A stretch of DNA of 64,000 nucleotides from Bacillota bacterium (GTDB taxonomy: Bacteria > Bacillota > Clostridia > Christensenellales > SZUA-584): NCBI GenBank assembly GCA_023459495.1, contig JAEWTL010000004.1:62001-126000 (forward strand). The letters are read 5' to 3'. Under the pieces are notes generated by a model. It was not told the DNA's origin, searched no databases, and worked only from the letters and a program-made list of their open reading frames with translations. Below, in pieces: positions 33,479 to 41,297 of this stretch (its first letter is position 1; the number at the start of each line of letters is the position of its first letter). The position numbers and the translations under genes were made by a program.

Positions 33479-34681
33479 TTATCCCCCACCGTTTTGGGAG
33501 GATACAAACGGCTTCCCAAGCTTGGCGCTGCTCGGAATATTGATAATGCACCGCTCCAAGCTCTCCGCTGTTAACAAATCCATTCGTGGGCAATTTCGAA
33601 ACATAGGCAGCTCACTCATTAATGTCCAAACGGGGCGTGTCTGAATCCCCTGACGATTCGTTTCTTCCAGAATAGAATCACGCAACGGTACATTTTCTTC
33701 CGACAGCATCAGCGTATTGAGCCAGTAGTTACTTTTCGCATAGGAAGGCTCGGTAAAAAAGCGAATTCCCTGCATGTCCGCAAAGGCCTTTTTGTATTCC
33801 TCTGCCAATGCCCGTTTAAGACGAAGAAATTTATCGATCTGTTCCAGCTGCGCGCAGCCAAGCGCTGCGTTTATATTTGGCATCCGATAATTATAGCCGA
33901 CCTCATCATGCACAAACGCCCAGCGATGCGGCAGCTTTGCCGTTGTCGTCAGATGCTTTGCCTCTTGATAAAGTGCCTCATCATCGGTCAATATCGCGCC
34001 TCCCCCGCCTGTGGTTACAATTTTATTCCCGTTAAAACTGAGCGCTGCAAGCTTCCCGAATTTTCCGGTATGGATATCCCGATAATACGAACCGAGCGAT
34101 TCTGCGGCGTCTTCAATGAGCTCCAGCTTATAATCGCCGCAGACCCGCAGAATCCGGTCAAGCTGCACGGGATGCCCGAAGGTGTGCATGACGACCAGCG
34201 CACGGACCGGTCGGCCCGTCAATTTGTTATAGCAGGTTCCGTTTCGCATTTCCGCGGTCTCTTTCAGGTAGCCGTCCAATTTGTCCGCGTCGACCCCGAG
34301 AGAATCCATATCGCTGTCCACCAGATGTGGGACGGCACCGCAGTAGCATACGGCGTTTGCCGTGGCGACAAACGTCAGCGCCGGAATCAGCACCTCGTCC
34401 CCCGGCTGCACTCCCGCCAGTCTCAAACAAATCTGCAGCGCCGCTGTGCCGTTGACGACCACCGCCGCAAATCTGACCCCCGTAAACCGGGACAGGTCTG
34501 CTTCAAATTGATCCACGTATGAGCCGACAGAAGAAACATAGCTGGAATCAATGCAGTCCTTTACATACTCCCGTTCGCGGCCTTCAAAAAGTGGCTCGTG
34601 CAGTGCCACCTGCTCGTTTCCTTTATGAAATACTGTTTTCAGAACGGCGGCTATTTTTTCCGGCTTTATAGTTTGCTTCAT
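33479..34681 (-). CDS. legC: PLP-dependent NDP-4-keto-sugar aminotransferase (LegC)
   Basis: 400-residue DegT/DnrJ/EryC1 aminotransferase that converts the 4-keto sugar from LegB into the 4-amino sugar. The PLP-binding Lys is Lys220 in SFNGNKIVTTGGGG; other cofactor contacts are NGTAALQICLRLAG near 78, the IEDAAESLGSYY Asp near 191 and the GYNYRMPNINAALG segment. The N-terminal EPLFEGREREYVKDCIDSSY and the overall length match LegC better than PseC or PglE. It starts three bases after legB, clearly co-transcribed. Alternative use for another 4-amino sugar cannot be excluded but the full gene set supports legionaminic acid. Confidence 0.88.
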   Translation of the reverse strand: MKQTIKPEKIAAVLKTVFHKGNEQVALHEPLFEGREREYVKDCIDSSYVSSVGSYVDQFEADLSRFTGVRFAAVVVNGTAALQICLRLAGVQPGDEVLIPALTFVATANAVCYCGAVPHLVDSDMDSLGVDADKLDGYLKETAEMRNGTCYNKLTGRPVRALVVMHTFGHPVQLDRILRVCGDYKLELIEDAAESLGSYYRDIHTGKFGKLAALSFNGNKIVTTGGGGAILTDDEALYQEAKHLTTTAKLPHRWAFVHDEVGYNYRMPNINAALGCAQLEQIDKFLRLKRALAEEYKKAFADMQGIRFFTEPSYAKSNYWLNTLMLSEENVPLRDSILEETNRQGIQTRPVWTLMSELPMFRNCPRMDLLTAESLERCIINIPSSAKLGKPFVSSQNGGG

Positions 34682-34684
34682 GAT

Positions 34685-35695
34685 CTAAATCACATAGCCA
34701 GCAGCTTTATACCGTTTCTGATTCTCAGGGTTAAGGAACCATTCCGCAGTCAGCGCCAACCCCTTCCGGAAGCCGTCTTTCCCGCCAAATTCCGGCTCCC
34801 AGCCAAACAACCGCTTTGCCTTGGATATATCCGCATACAAGCGCATGACCTCGCTTTTTTCAGGCCGAACTCGTTTTTGCTCCTTCACTACTCCCACATC
34901 CACATTCATGATTTCGGCGATCATCCCGGCTGTTTCACCGATCGAAACCTCAAAATCACTGCCGATATTAACCTCTTCCCCCAACGCCTCATCACAGCAG
35001 GCAACCTCACAAAATCCTCGTACTGTGTCGCTTATAAAATTGAAATCTCGCGTGGGAGTTAAAGCGCCCAGTTTAATCAACCGCTCGCCTTGTGCAATCT
35101 GAGTAATAATAGTGGGGATAACGGCCCGGTTGGACTGGCGCGGGCCATACGTGTTGAACGGGCGGATAATTGAAACCGGGGTGGAGAACGAACGGTAATA
35201 TGATAGCGCAAGCTGGTCGGCCGCGATTTTTGAAGCGGCATAGGGGGACTGTGCCCTCAGGGGATGCGTTTCTGGAATAGGGATAATTTCTGCCGTCCCA
35301 TACACCTCGCTGGTGGAAGTCTGTATAATACGTTCCATTTCCAGCTCCCGCGCGGCCTGCAGCACGTGAAGCGTGCCCTTCACATTTGTGTCGATATATG
35401 CATCCGGGGAACGGTAAGAGAAGGGTATGGCAACCAAAGCGGCCAGATGGAAAACCGTACTGCACCCACTTAAAGCGGCTTTCACGCGATAAGGATCCCG
35501 AATATCCCCCTGGAATATTTCGAGGCCATCCAGAATCTCTTTAGGAGAATAATCCAGCCACCCCCATGAGTTAAACGAATTATAGTAGACAAAGGCACGG
35601 ACGGAGCATCCTCTGCGAACCAACTCTTCCGTCAGGTGAGAACCGATAAATCCGTCTGCACCGGTAACTAAGATTTTCTTTCCGTTCAGATTCAT
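34685..35695 (-). CDS. legB: NDP-N-acetylglucosamine 4,6-dehydratase (LegB)
   Basis: 336-residue extended short-chain dehydrogenase that makes a 6-deoxy-4-keto sugar from GDP- or UDP-GlcNAc. The Rossmann motif KILVTGADGFIGSHL is at residues 7-21, the SPYAASKIAADQ YxxxK catalytic pair near residue 150, and the TSTSEVYGTA motif supplies the Ser/Thr. Its C-terminal half follows the LegB rather than the PseB/PglF pattern (no N-terminal membrane region). ATG 35695 is six bases behind TTGGAG; the TTG at 35707 is part of that site. It is the first gene of the cluster on the minus strand; the promoter should lie in 35700-35800 but no clear consensus was found. Confidence 0.87.
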   Translation of the reverse strand: MNLNGKKILVTGADGFIGSHLTEELVRRGCSVRAFVYYNSFNSWGWLDYSPKEILDGLEIFQGDIRDPYRVKAALSGCSTVFHLAALVAIPFSYRSPDAYIDTNVKGTLHVLQAARELEMERIIQTSTSEVYGTAEIIPIPETHPLRAQSPYAASKIAADQLALSYYRSFSTPVSIIRPFNTYGPRQSNRAVIPTIITQIAQGERLIKLGALTPTRDFNFISDTVRGFCEVACCDEALGEEVNIGSDFEVSIGETAGMIAEIMNVDVGVVKEQKRVRPEKSEVMRLYADISKAKRLFGWEPEFGGKDGFRKGLALTAEWFLNPENQKRYKAAGYVI

Positions 35696-36075
35696 CATAT
35701 ACTCCAACGATTAGCTTCACATTTATTTATATGCCGGTTTAGCTAAATCGTACTATCCGGTTCGTTACCGCCTGCGTCTCCTGCCGCATTGATTTTTAAC
35801 AGAATATTGCTGTTATGTTTTGATTCTAAAGCCTATTGGTAAATCTCTCATTCAAAAACGCCCGTGCAGGCTCAAGTATTGTTTCGCACACCAAGCGAAA
35901 GCCCTTAAAACGTTTTGTTTTAAGGGCTTTTTGTTTTATATATTTTACTTTGAAAAAAGGGGCAAAAATAAAAAGGTTGGTTTTGTCTTCCATGGCACTT
36001 CGGACATGCCAATTTGCCTGGGACTCGGATACGCGTATATCTGTCACGGCACATTGCCGTTGAATTAAGCGGCTA
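35696..36075. other. Intergenic region between pgk and legB
   Basis: About 380 bases that separate the GntR-controlled operon from the glycosylation island. The main element is a 14-base-stem hairpin at 35898-35930. The remainder shows no RNA gene and no convincing ORF. The promoter of the leg cluster must lie in the left half. Confidence 0.5.
35898..35930 (+). terminator. Strong terminator-like hairpin behind pgk
   Basis: Perfect 14-base arms AAAGCCCTTAAAAC and GTTTTAAGGGCTTT with a five-base loop, followed on the plus strand by TTGTTTT. The T-rich tail faces the plus strand although both flanking genes are on the minus strand. On the minus strand only three T belong to the tail. It probably ends the pgk operon to some degree and blocks antisense transcription; direction is uncertain. 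Confidence 0.6.
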
Positions 36076-37323
36076 TTATACTCCCTTATTCGCGTCCTTA
36101 AGCGCCTTGACCACAGGCAGTTCTTCACCCGAAAGGAAGCGCACCAGCGCACCGCCGCCTGTGCAGATGTAGCCGATGCGGTCGCTCACGCCGAACAAAT
36201 TCGCCGCAGCTACGCTATCGCCGCCGCCTACCACCGAGAAGCCCCTGGTGCCCGCTGCGGCCTCCCATACGGCTTTTGTGCCTGCCGCCGAAGGTGTTTT
36301 CTCAAACACGCCCATTGGCCCGTTAATGAACACCGTGCCTGCCTCACGGATGATCTGGTCGTATTTTGCGATCGTATTGGTTCCGATGTCAACCAGCATC
36401 TTGTCCTGCGGGATATCTCCCACTTTTACTTCGTGACGAACATCGTCCTCCACGTATGCGAAGTCCTCCGGTATGAGTATCTTGTCGCTGTATAGCTCTA
36501 ATATCTCACGGGCCGTTTCGATGCACTCCCCCAAGCTTTTCTTGTAGATGAAGTCCTCCGATGCCTTGCCGATATCGATCTCTTTAGCCACTGCCATGAT
36601 GTTGGCCACGAGACCGCCTGTGAGCACCACGTCCGCCGTGCCTTCCTTTAAGACCTTATCCATCATCAAAAATGCGTCCGCAATCTTTGCGCCACCCAAC
36701 ACGAACACGCAGGGCCTCTCCGGGCTCTTCAGGATGTCGCTGATGATCGTGTATTCCTTTTCAAAGAGCCGCCCCATTGCACTGGGCAGAACCTGTTCAA
36801 AGCCGACCAAGGTCGGTTGGGAACGGTGCGCCGCAGCGAATGCGTCGCAGATATACAGGTCCGCCAGCGGCGCAAGTCTTCTGACCACCAGCGTCTGAGC
36901 CTGCTGGTCTGGCGTGAGGTTCAGCTTGGTCTCAAACAGCGTCATCTCCTCCGCCATGAACCGCACGTTGTCCAGCAGCACGATATCGCCATCCTTCATG
37001 GCTTTGATGCGCTCCACTGCGTACGGCCCGCACACGTCCGGAACAAACTCTACCGGCTTACCAGTCATATTGCGGATCACATCAGCATGCAGCGAAAGAT
37101 CGTAGAAGCTCTGATACTCGATATCGCTGCCCTGATGTGCCAGCACCACGACCTTTGCCTGTTTATCCGATAGTTCTTTGATCGTGGGGATGCAACCTTC
37201 GATTCGCGTCAGATCCTTCAGCTTCTTCTTTTCCTTATCGACCGGCTCGTTGATGTCGACGCGCAGCAGGACTGTCTTACCCGCCACGTCAAAATCATCG
37301 ATAGTGTGGATACCGTGTTTCAT
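36076..37323 (-). CDS. pgk: Phosphoglycerate kinase, archaeal-like
   Basis: 415-residue phosphoglycerate kinase interconverting 1,3-bisphosphoglycerate + ADP and 3-phosphoglycerate + ATP. Motifs: TVLLRVDINEPVDKEKKK (substrate-binding RVDIN in place of the bacterial RVDFNVP), LLDNVRF, CDAFAAAHRSQPT in place of NDAFGTAHR, FVLGGAKIADA and the nucleotide-binding GPMGVFE and GGGDSVAAA near the C-terminus. The changes and small insertions resemble methanogen/archaeal enzymes. It is the last gene of the GntR-controlled operon, ten bases after a type II GAPDH gene, so the pair can convert glyceraldehyde 3-phosphate to 3-phosphoglycerate. It is most probably additional to a housekeeping pgk elsewhere; that is inference. 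Confidence 0.9.
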   Translation of the reverse strand: MKHGIHTIDDFDVAGKTVLLRVDINEPVDKEKKKLKDLTRIEGCIPTIKELSDKQAKVVVLAHQGSDIEYQSFYDLSLHADVIRNMTGKPVEFVPDVCGPYAVERIKAMKDGDIVLLDNVRFMAEEMTLFETKLNLTPDQQAQTLVVRRLAPLADLYICDAFAAAHRSQPTLVGFEQVLPSAMGRLFEKEYTIISDILKSPERPCVFVLGGAKIADAFLMMDKVLKEGTADVVLTGGLVANIMAVAKEIDIGKASEDFIYKKSLGECIETAREILELYSDKILIPEDFAYVEDDVRHEVKVGDIPQDKMLVDIGTNTIAKYDQIIREAGTVFINGPMGVFEKTPSAAGTKAVWEAAAGTRGFSVVGGGDSVAAANLFGVSDRIGYICTGGGALVRFLSGEELPVVKALKDANKGV

Positions 37324-37333
37324 GGCCCGCCCC

Positions 37334-38350
37334 TTATTTCATGCCGAGGTACTTGTTGGTCTCGGCAGTACCTTCCTCACGCGTCAGCTGCATCTTCATC
37401 GCGGCGCGGATGGCATCGATGTTCTCCGGAATGACCACAGACTCCTGCGGAATGTTGATCGCGAACATGATGTCCTCGCCGGACTTCACGATGCTTTCCT
37501 CCCACAACGCGATTTCATACATGTCGCCCCGTGGATAGCCCATGTCCCTCGCCCAACGGAACAGCGACGCGTTGCCGAGGAACCCGTCTGCGAGACGAAC
37601 CGTCTTAATTCTCGGATGCGCGCACGCCATCTCCCACAGCTGTTCTTTGGAGATGCCTTTCTTCGGGGTTGCCGTCACGGTGATGATGTGTCCATGCGTC
37701 ACCGGCGTGTGCACTAATATGCCCGTGCACGGGATGTGCGGCATGATGGTCATGAGGTCCAGCGCCTGATGGCTCGGAGCTTTCTCCACCTGCAGCGCGT
37801 TCGTGAGTCCGCGGTGATAGTCGCCCGGATCAGCTACCCTGCGGATGATGGTGATTGCAACCTTCTCCACACCCACACTGCGGTCCAACATATCTACCGC
37901 ACGGATCAGTCCCGTAGTGTTGCAGCTCGTCAGCTTCAAATAGTCCTGCCCAAGGCCCTTCTCGTAGTTGGCATAGCCGTGGAAGAATACGTCCGCAACG
38001 CTGTTCTTCTCGCCGCCCTGAAACACGGCCTTCTTATTATGCTTCTGATAGATTTCCTTGTTCTTTGCGCCGATGCCGCCCGGCGCGCTGTCCAGCATGA
38101 TGTCCACTTCCTGCACCAGCTCTTCAAAGCTGCCGGAAACCGGGATCCCCGCCTCCTCCATGGACTTGTTAGTTGGGTCCACGTTGAACATCTTGTAGGG
38201 CATGCCCTTGTCTCTGAGTGCTTGCACCGACAGCGTTGGGGCCACATCCGCCACGCCTACCAGCTCCATATCGCCCTGACGTGCCACGCCATCCGCCAAC
38301 CGCTGTCCGATGACGCCGTATCCCGCGACGCCTACCTTTACCTTTGCCAT
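37334..38350 (-). CDS. Type II (archaeal-type) glyceraldehyde-3-phosphate dehydrogenase
   Basis: 338-residue phosphorylating GAPDH of the archaeal type II family, which is unrelated in detail to bacterial GapA. The NAD(P) motif VGVAGYGVIGQRLAD is at residues 6-20 and the catalytic Cys is Cys143 in LTSCNTTGLIRAV. The TTPKKG-like and HTPVTHGHIITVTAT segments are typical of this family. ATG 38350 follows AGGAGG; the 84-codon upstream extension to 38602 lies in the spacer and is not family-like. It lies directly before an archaeal-like PGK. In bacteria this enzyme is rare, so the pair looks like a transferred glycolytic module. The cofactor (NAD or NADP) cannot be told. Confidence 0.92.
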   Translation of the reverse strand: MAKVKVGVAGYGVIGQRLADGVARQGDMELVGVADVAPTLSVQALRDKGMPYKMFNVDPTNKSMEEAGIPVSGSFEELVQEVDIMLDSAPGGIGAKNKEIYQKHNKKAVFQGGEKNSVADVFFHGYANYEKGLGQDYLKLTSCNTTGLIRAVDMLDRSVGVEKVAITIIRRVADPGDYHRGLTNALQVEKAPSHQALDLMTIMPHIPCTGILVHTPVTHGHIITVTATPKKGISKEQLWEMACAHPRIKTVRLADGFLGNASLFRWARDMGYPRGDMYEIALWEESIVKSGEDIMFAINIPQESVVIPENIDAIRAAMKMQLTREEGTAETNKYLGMK

Positions 38351-38430
38351 ATATAAAATCCTCCTGTAATCTTGACCCATATATGATACCAGCCAGTGCA
38401 ACAGCACTGACCGGCATCTGCTTTTCTTAT

Positions 38431-39285
38431 TTACTTCCTGCTGAGATAATCGTACGCGACTCTCACATTCGCAGTCTGAATATAATCCATCACTTCTTCC
38501 TGCCCGATATCCACCGGGCAACGGTCTGCGAAGCTGATCCGCTCTACGCACTCCTCGCGGCTCCACCCCTTGGCCATGCCGTAGGCGACCGTTTCCAGCC
38601 ATTCATACAGCACCGCCGCCTGCTTATAGAGGTAATCCCTGGTCACCACGGGTCCATGTCCCGGCACCACATAATTTACATCGAGCGAACCTAAGAAGCG
38701 CAGGCTTTCAAACAACGCGTCAGGATCGCAGGTGTGCAGCCAGGTCTGGCACTCCGCAAAAACCGTGTCTCCCACAAACACCACCTTCTCCTCCGGCACG
38801 AACACGCTGATGTTGGCGTCGGAATGGCCCGGCGTATAGTAAAGCTCAAATGTGTGGTTCCCAACCCGCAGGGTCATCCGGTCATTGAACGTGATGGAAG
38901 GCGGGTTGACAATGTACTCGGACTCGGAGGGCATATCTTTAAGCCCGCCCGGGTCCTGACGCTGAATCACGTCGAGGCTGTATGCGTACGTCGTCATGTT
39001 GAAAGATGGGGGGATCTTCCAGAAGGAATCCGCCAGCTTCTCATGCCCAATGACCGGGCACTCGCCTGCAAACCAATGGTTCCCAAAAATATGGTCGATG
39101 TGCGATTCCGTATTGATGAGATACCGGATGGGACCACGCTCAAGCGCAAACTCCCGCATTTCCAGCAGATTGGTGATCCACTGGGCCGTATCGATGAACA
39201 CCGAGCCCTCTTCAGTGAATACGATGCTGGGGTTGCAGCCTCTGATCTTGGTTTCCGTGTATACGTTCTTTGTAAGTTGCTCCAT
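38431..39285 (-). CDS. Metallo-beta-lactamase-fold hydrolase with changed first metal ligand
   Basis: 284-residue MBL-fold protein. The metal motif normally written THxHxDH is INTESHIDHIFGN here: Glu60 replaces the first His while His62, Asp64 and His65 are present. The other ligands are present: His in YYTPGHSDANI, Asp in VFVGDTVFAE and His in VVPGHGPVV. A Glu at that place is known in some B3-type lactamases, so metal binding may persist with altered chemistry. Possible reactions are thioester or phosphoester hydrolysis. It lies between the 3-hydroxyacyl-CoA-dehydrogenase-like gene (117-base gap) and the GAPDH gene. No signal peptide, so cytosolic. Confidence 0.82.
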   Translation of the reverse strand: MEQLTKNVYTETKIRGCNPSIVFTEEGSVFIDTAQWITNLLEMREFALERGPIRYLINTESHIDHIFGNHWFAGECPVIGHEKLADSFWKIPPSFNMTTYAYSLDVIQRQDPGGLKDMPSESEYIVNPPSITFNDRMTLRVGNHTFELYYTPGHSDANISVFVPEEKVVFVGDTVFAECQTWLHTCDPDALFESLRFLGSLDVNYVVPGHGPVVTRDYLYKQAAVLYEWLETVAYGMAKGWSREECVERISFADRCPVDIGQEEVMDYIQTANVRVAYDYLSRK

Positions 39286-39401
39286 TCTGTCGCTCCTCTC
39301 CAGCCGATGCTCCCGCCGGAGTATACGTTTCCAGCGCGCCTGTTTTGAGTTCCCCGCTTCGGCCTTATAATTGTCTTATAATTTCAGGTTCACCGCTCCT
39401 T

Positions 39402-40352
39402 TTATGCTTCCGGTAAGCTCCAGTTGAAAAACTGAAGATAAGGCGCGCTTGCCCGCTTTCTGAAGGCATTGATATCCACGCCCGACCAGTCGAGCACACC
39501 TTCACCTGTCTTGTATCCCAGCTTGCCCGCATCATATTTGCTGCGCACAAGGTCCTGCGTCTTCGTGTCGTTGCACAATGTCGGGAACAGATAATCCTCG
39601 ATGCTTACGATCATGTCCAATCCGGCATAATCGAAATGCTCGAATATACCGATCGAGGTGTACCGTGGAATAAAGCTGTAATTCAGGGCCATGTCGACGT
39701 CCTGCGGAGTCGTGATGCCCTGCTCCACCATATAGACCGCCTCACGGTAGAGCGCGTGCTGCAGCCGATTCGCGATGAAGCCCGGCGCGCTCTTTTTCAT
39801 GACCGCCACCTTGCGCCCCACCGATTCCAGCACCGCAACCAGCACCTTCTCCGCGTCATCAGCGGTATACTGGCTCCGGAGCACCTCCACGAAAGGAACC
39901 AGATGCGGCGGATTCCACGGATGCGCCACCAGCAGCCGGTCTTTGAGCGTATCCAGCCCCTTGGCAAGGTCGTCCGCCGAGATCGCGGATGTGGACGACG
40001 CAATGGCACGAACCTGTTTGCAGTGCTTTTCGAGCTGCGAATACACGGCATGCTTGATCTCCAGCCGCTCCACCACGCATTCGAATATGAAATCCACGTC
40101 GCTGATGTCCTCGTACTGCTGGGTAAAGTGAAGCAGCTTCGTGCACGCCTTCACCTGGCCTTCGGTCACCAGCCCCTTTTCCTTCAGATCAACAAAGTAC
40201 GTATCATACCGCTCCTTACCAGAAGCGGCCTCCTGGTCGTTGATGGCGTACATCGTGGTCTTGTATCCGTTGCCGGTAAACAGCACGGCCAGACTGGCGC
40301 CGATCATGCCGGTGCCGATGATGCCGATATGTTTGATGTCGTTTAACTTCAT
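39402..40352 (-). CDS. 3-hydroxyacyl-CoA dehydrogenase-family NAD oxidoreductase
   Basis: 316-residue protein with the NAD fold GIIGTGMIGASLAV (residues 10-23), the linker Ser-rich SSTSAISADDL near 120-135, the catalytic His154 in VAHPWNPPHLVPFVEVL and the C-terminal helical dimer domain with NRLQHALYREAVYMV. The NPPHLVPFVEV sequence resembles carnitine dehydrogenase and L-gulonate 3-dehydrogenase (lambda-crystallin) more than 3-hydroxybutyryl-CoA dehydrogenases, which usually have FFNP. It could thus oxidise a beta-hydroxy acid that is not a CoA ester. It follows the HprK-like gene at 20 bases. The substrate is unknown; with PGK and GAPDH in the operon a sugar-acid-like compound is conceivable. 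Confidence 0.82.
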   Translation of the reverse strand: MKLNDIKHIGIIGTGMIGASLAVLFTGNGYKTTMYAINDQEAASGKERYDTYFVDLKEKGLVTEGQVKACTKLLHFTQQYEDISDVDFIFECVVERLEIKHAVYSQLEKHCKQVRAIASSTSAISADDLAKGLDTLKDRLLVAHPWNPPHLVPFVEVLRSQYTADDAEKVLVAVLESVGRKVAVMKKSAPGFIANRLQHALYREAVYMVEQGITTPQDVDMALNYSFIPRYTSIGIFEHFDYAGLDMIVSIEDYLFPTLCNDTKTQDLVRSKYDAGKLGYKTGEGVLDWSGVDINAFRKRASAPYLQFFNWSLPEA

Positions 40353-40372
40353 GTCTGTCTCCTTTTTGGGCT

Positions 40373-41263
40373 TTACAGGTTAAACTGCTTTTCCAGCTCG
40401 TCGATCAAAAATTCAGGCTTTGCGCAGCGCACATACAGGTACGGGCGGTTGGCCGCAAAGTTCTTCACGAAGTCCGCACGTTTCAGACGTAGCGCTTCGT
40501 TATCAAACATGGGCATCGGGAAGCCGGGCGAAAGCAGGATGTGCAGGCCAAAATAATCGCACAGGCAATGGAACGTCTGGTACTGCTTCTCATAGTCCGC
40601 CATCAGCCCGGAAACGGTCGCGTAGTTGCCATCCATGTCGGGCATCATGACGATATCGATATTGGCCTCGCCCTTATACAACGCGTAATCCGGGTCCTTG
40701 TCGAAGAACTTGGCCACACCCTCATCCTGACTGGGCTTGTCGATGCGCTCGGTGCCTTTGGCGCGCTTGCGCAGGTACACCTTCTGCGAACCCATAATAT
40801 AGTTGCCGTCAAAATCGAGCACGGTGGTTTCGGTGGACAGTATCGTTGCGCCGCGCTTGCAGGCCTCGATCTGGCTCATGCTCTTGCCGCGGTTGCCTTC
40901 CCCACCCATGAACAGGATGTTCTTCCCCTTGTAGTTCACGGCGGAGGAATGGAACATGTACCGGCCGTTTTCAAACATCTTTGACGCGATGAACGAAACG
41001 AGTATGCGCTGGATCTCACCCTCAAACCATTCGCCGCCCAGCGTCACCACGCCGTCCTCGTAGCGGATGGTTTTAATCGCTTCGTCCTTGTTCCAAACAA
41101 AATCGGCTTTGGGAAGGCCGCTGCCCTGTTGGTTCTCTGCGCCGCCCAGACGGTAATTCAGGAAGGTCATATCCTCCAGTATGAATGGAGTCTCTTCCTT
41201 GCTGAAGACGTCCAGACGAATCCTGACGACGTCGCAGCGGATCTCCTCGGTATGTACGTGCAT
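40373..41263 (-). CDS. HprK/PEPCK-like P-loop protein of unknown function
   Basis: 296-residue protein. The central part has a P-loop GGEGNRGKSMSQIEACKRGA at residues 120-139, followed by ILSTETTVLDFDGN, the spacing found in HPr kinase and related PEPCK-fold kinases (GxSGxGKS ... LVADD). It lacks the N-terminal HprK regulatory domain and the second kinase loops are not recognisable, so it is probably not a true HPr kinase. Preceding residues ENGRYMFHSSAVNYKGKNILF also resemble this group. It lies 34 bases behind the ATP-grasp subunit of the PEP-synthase-like pair, suggesting that it phosphorylates or regulates that enzyme or a small molecule. I regard the function as unknown. Confidence 0.65.
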   Translation of the reverse strand: MHVHTEEIRCDVVRIRLDVFSKEETPFILEDMTFLNYRLGGAENQQGSGLPKADFVWNKDEAIKTIRYEDGVVTLGGEWFEGEIQRILVSFIASKMFENGRYMFHSSAVNYKGKNILFMGGEGNRGKSMSQIEACKRGATILSTETTVLDFDGNYIMGSQKVYLRKRAKGTERIDKPSQDEGVAKFFDKDPDYALYKGEANIDIVMMPDMDGNYATVSGLMADYEKQYQTFHCLCDYFGLHILLSPGFPMPMFDNEALRLKRADFVKNFAANRPYLYVRCAKPEFLIDELEKQFNL

Positions 41264-41297
41264 ATCTCTCTTTCTCCTTAATTAAAGTGTTGTTAAA

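Noticed and set aside
37334..38602. Longer GAPDH frame starting at 38602
   Set aside because: The added 84 residues overlap the end of the MBL gene and have no family similarity; ATG 38350 has an AGGAGG site and starts the Rossmann fold.
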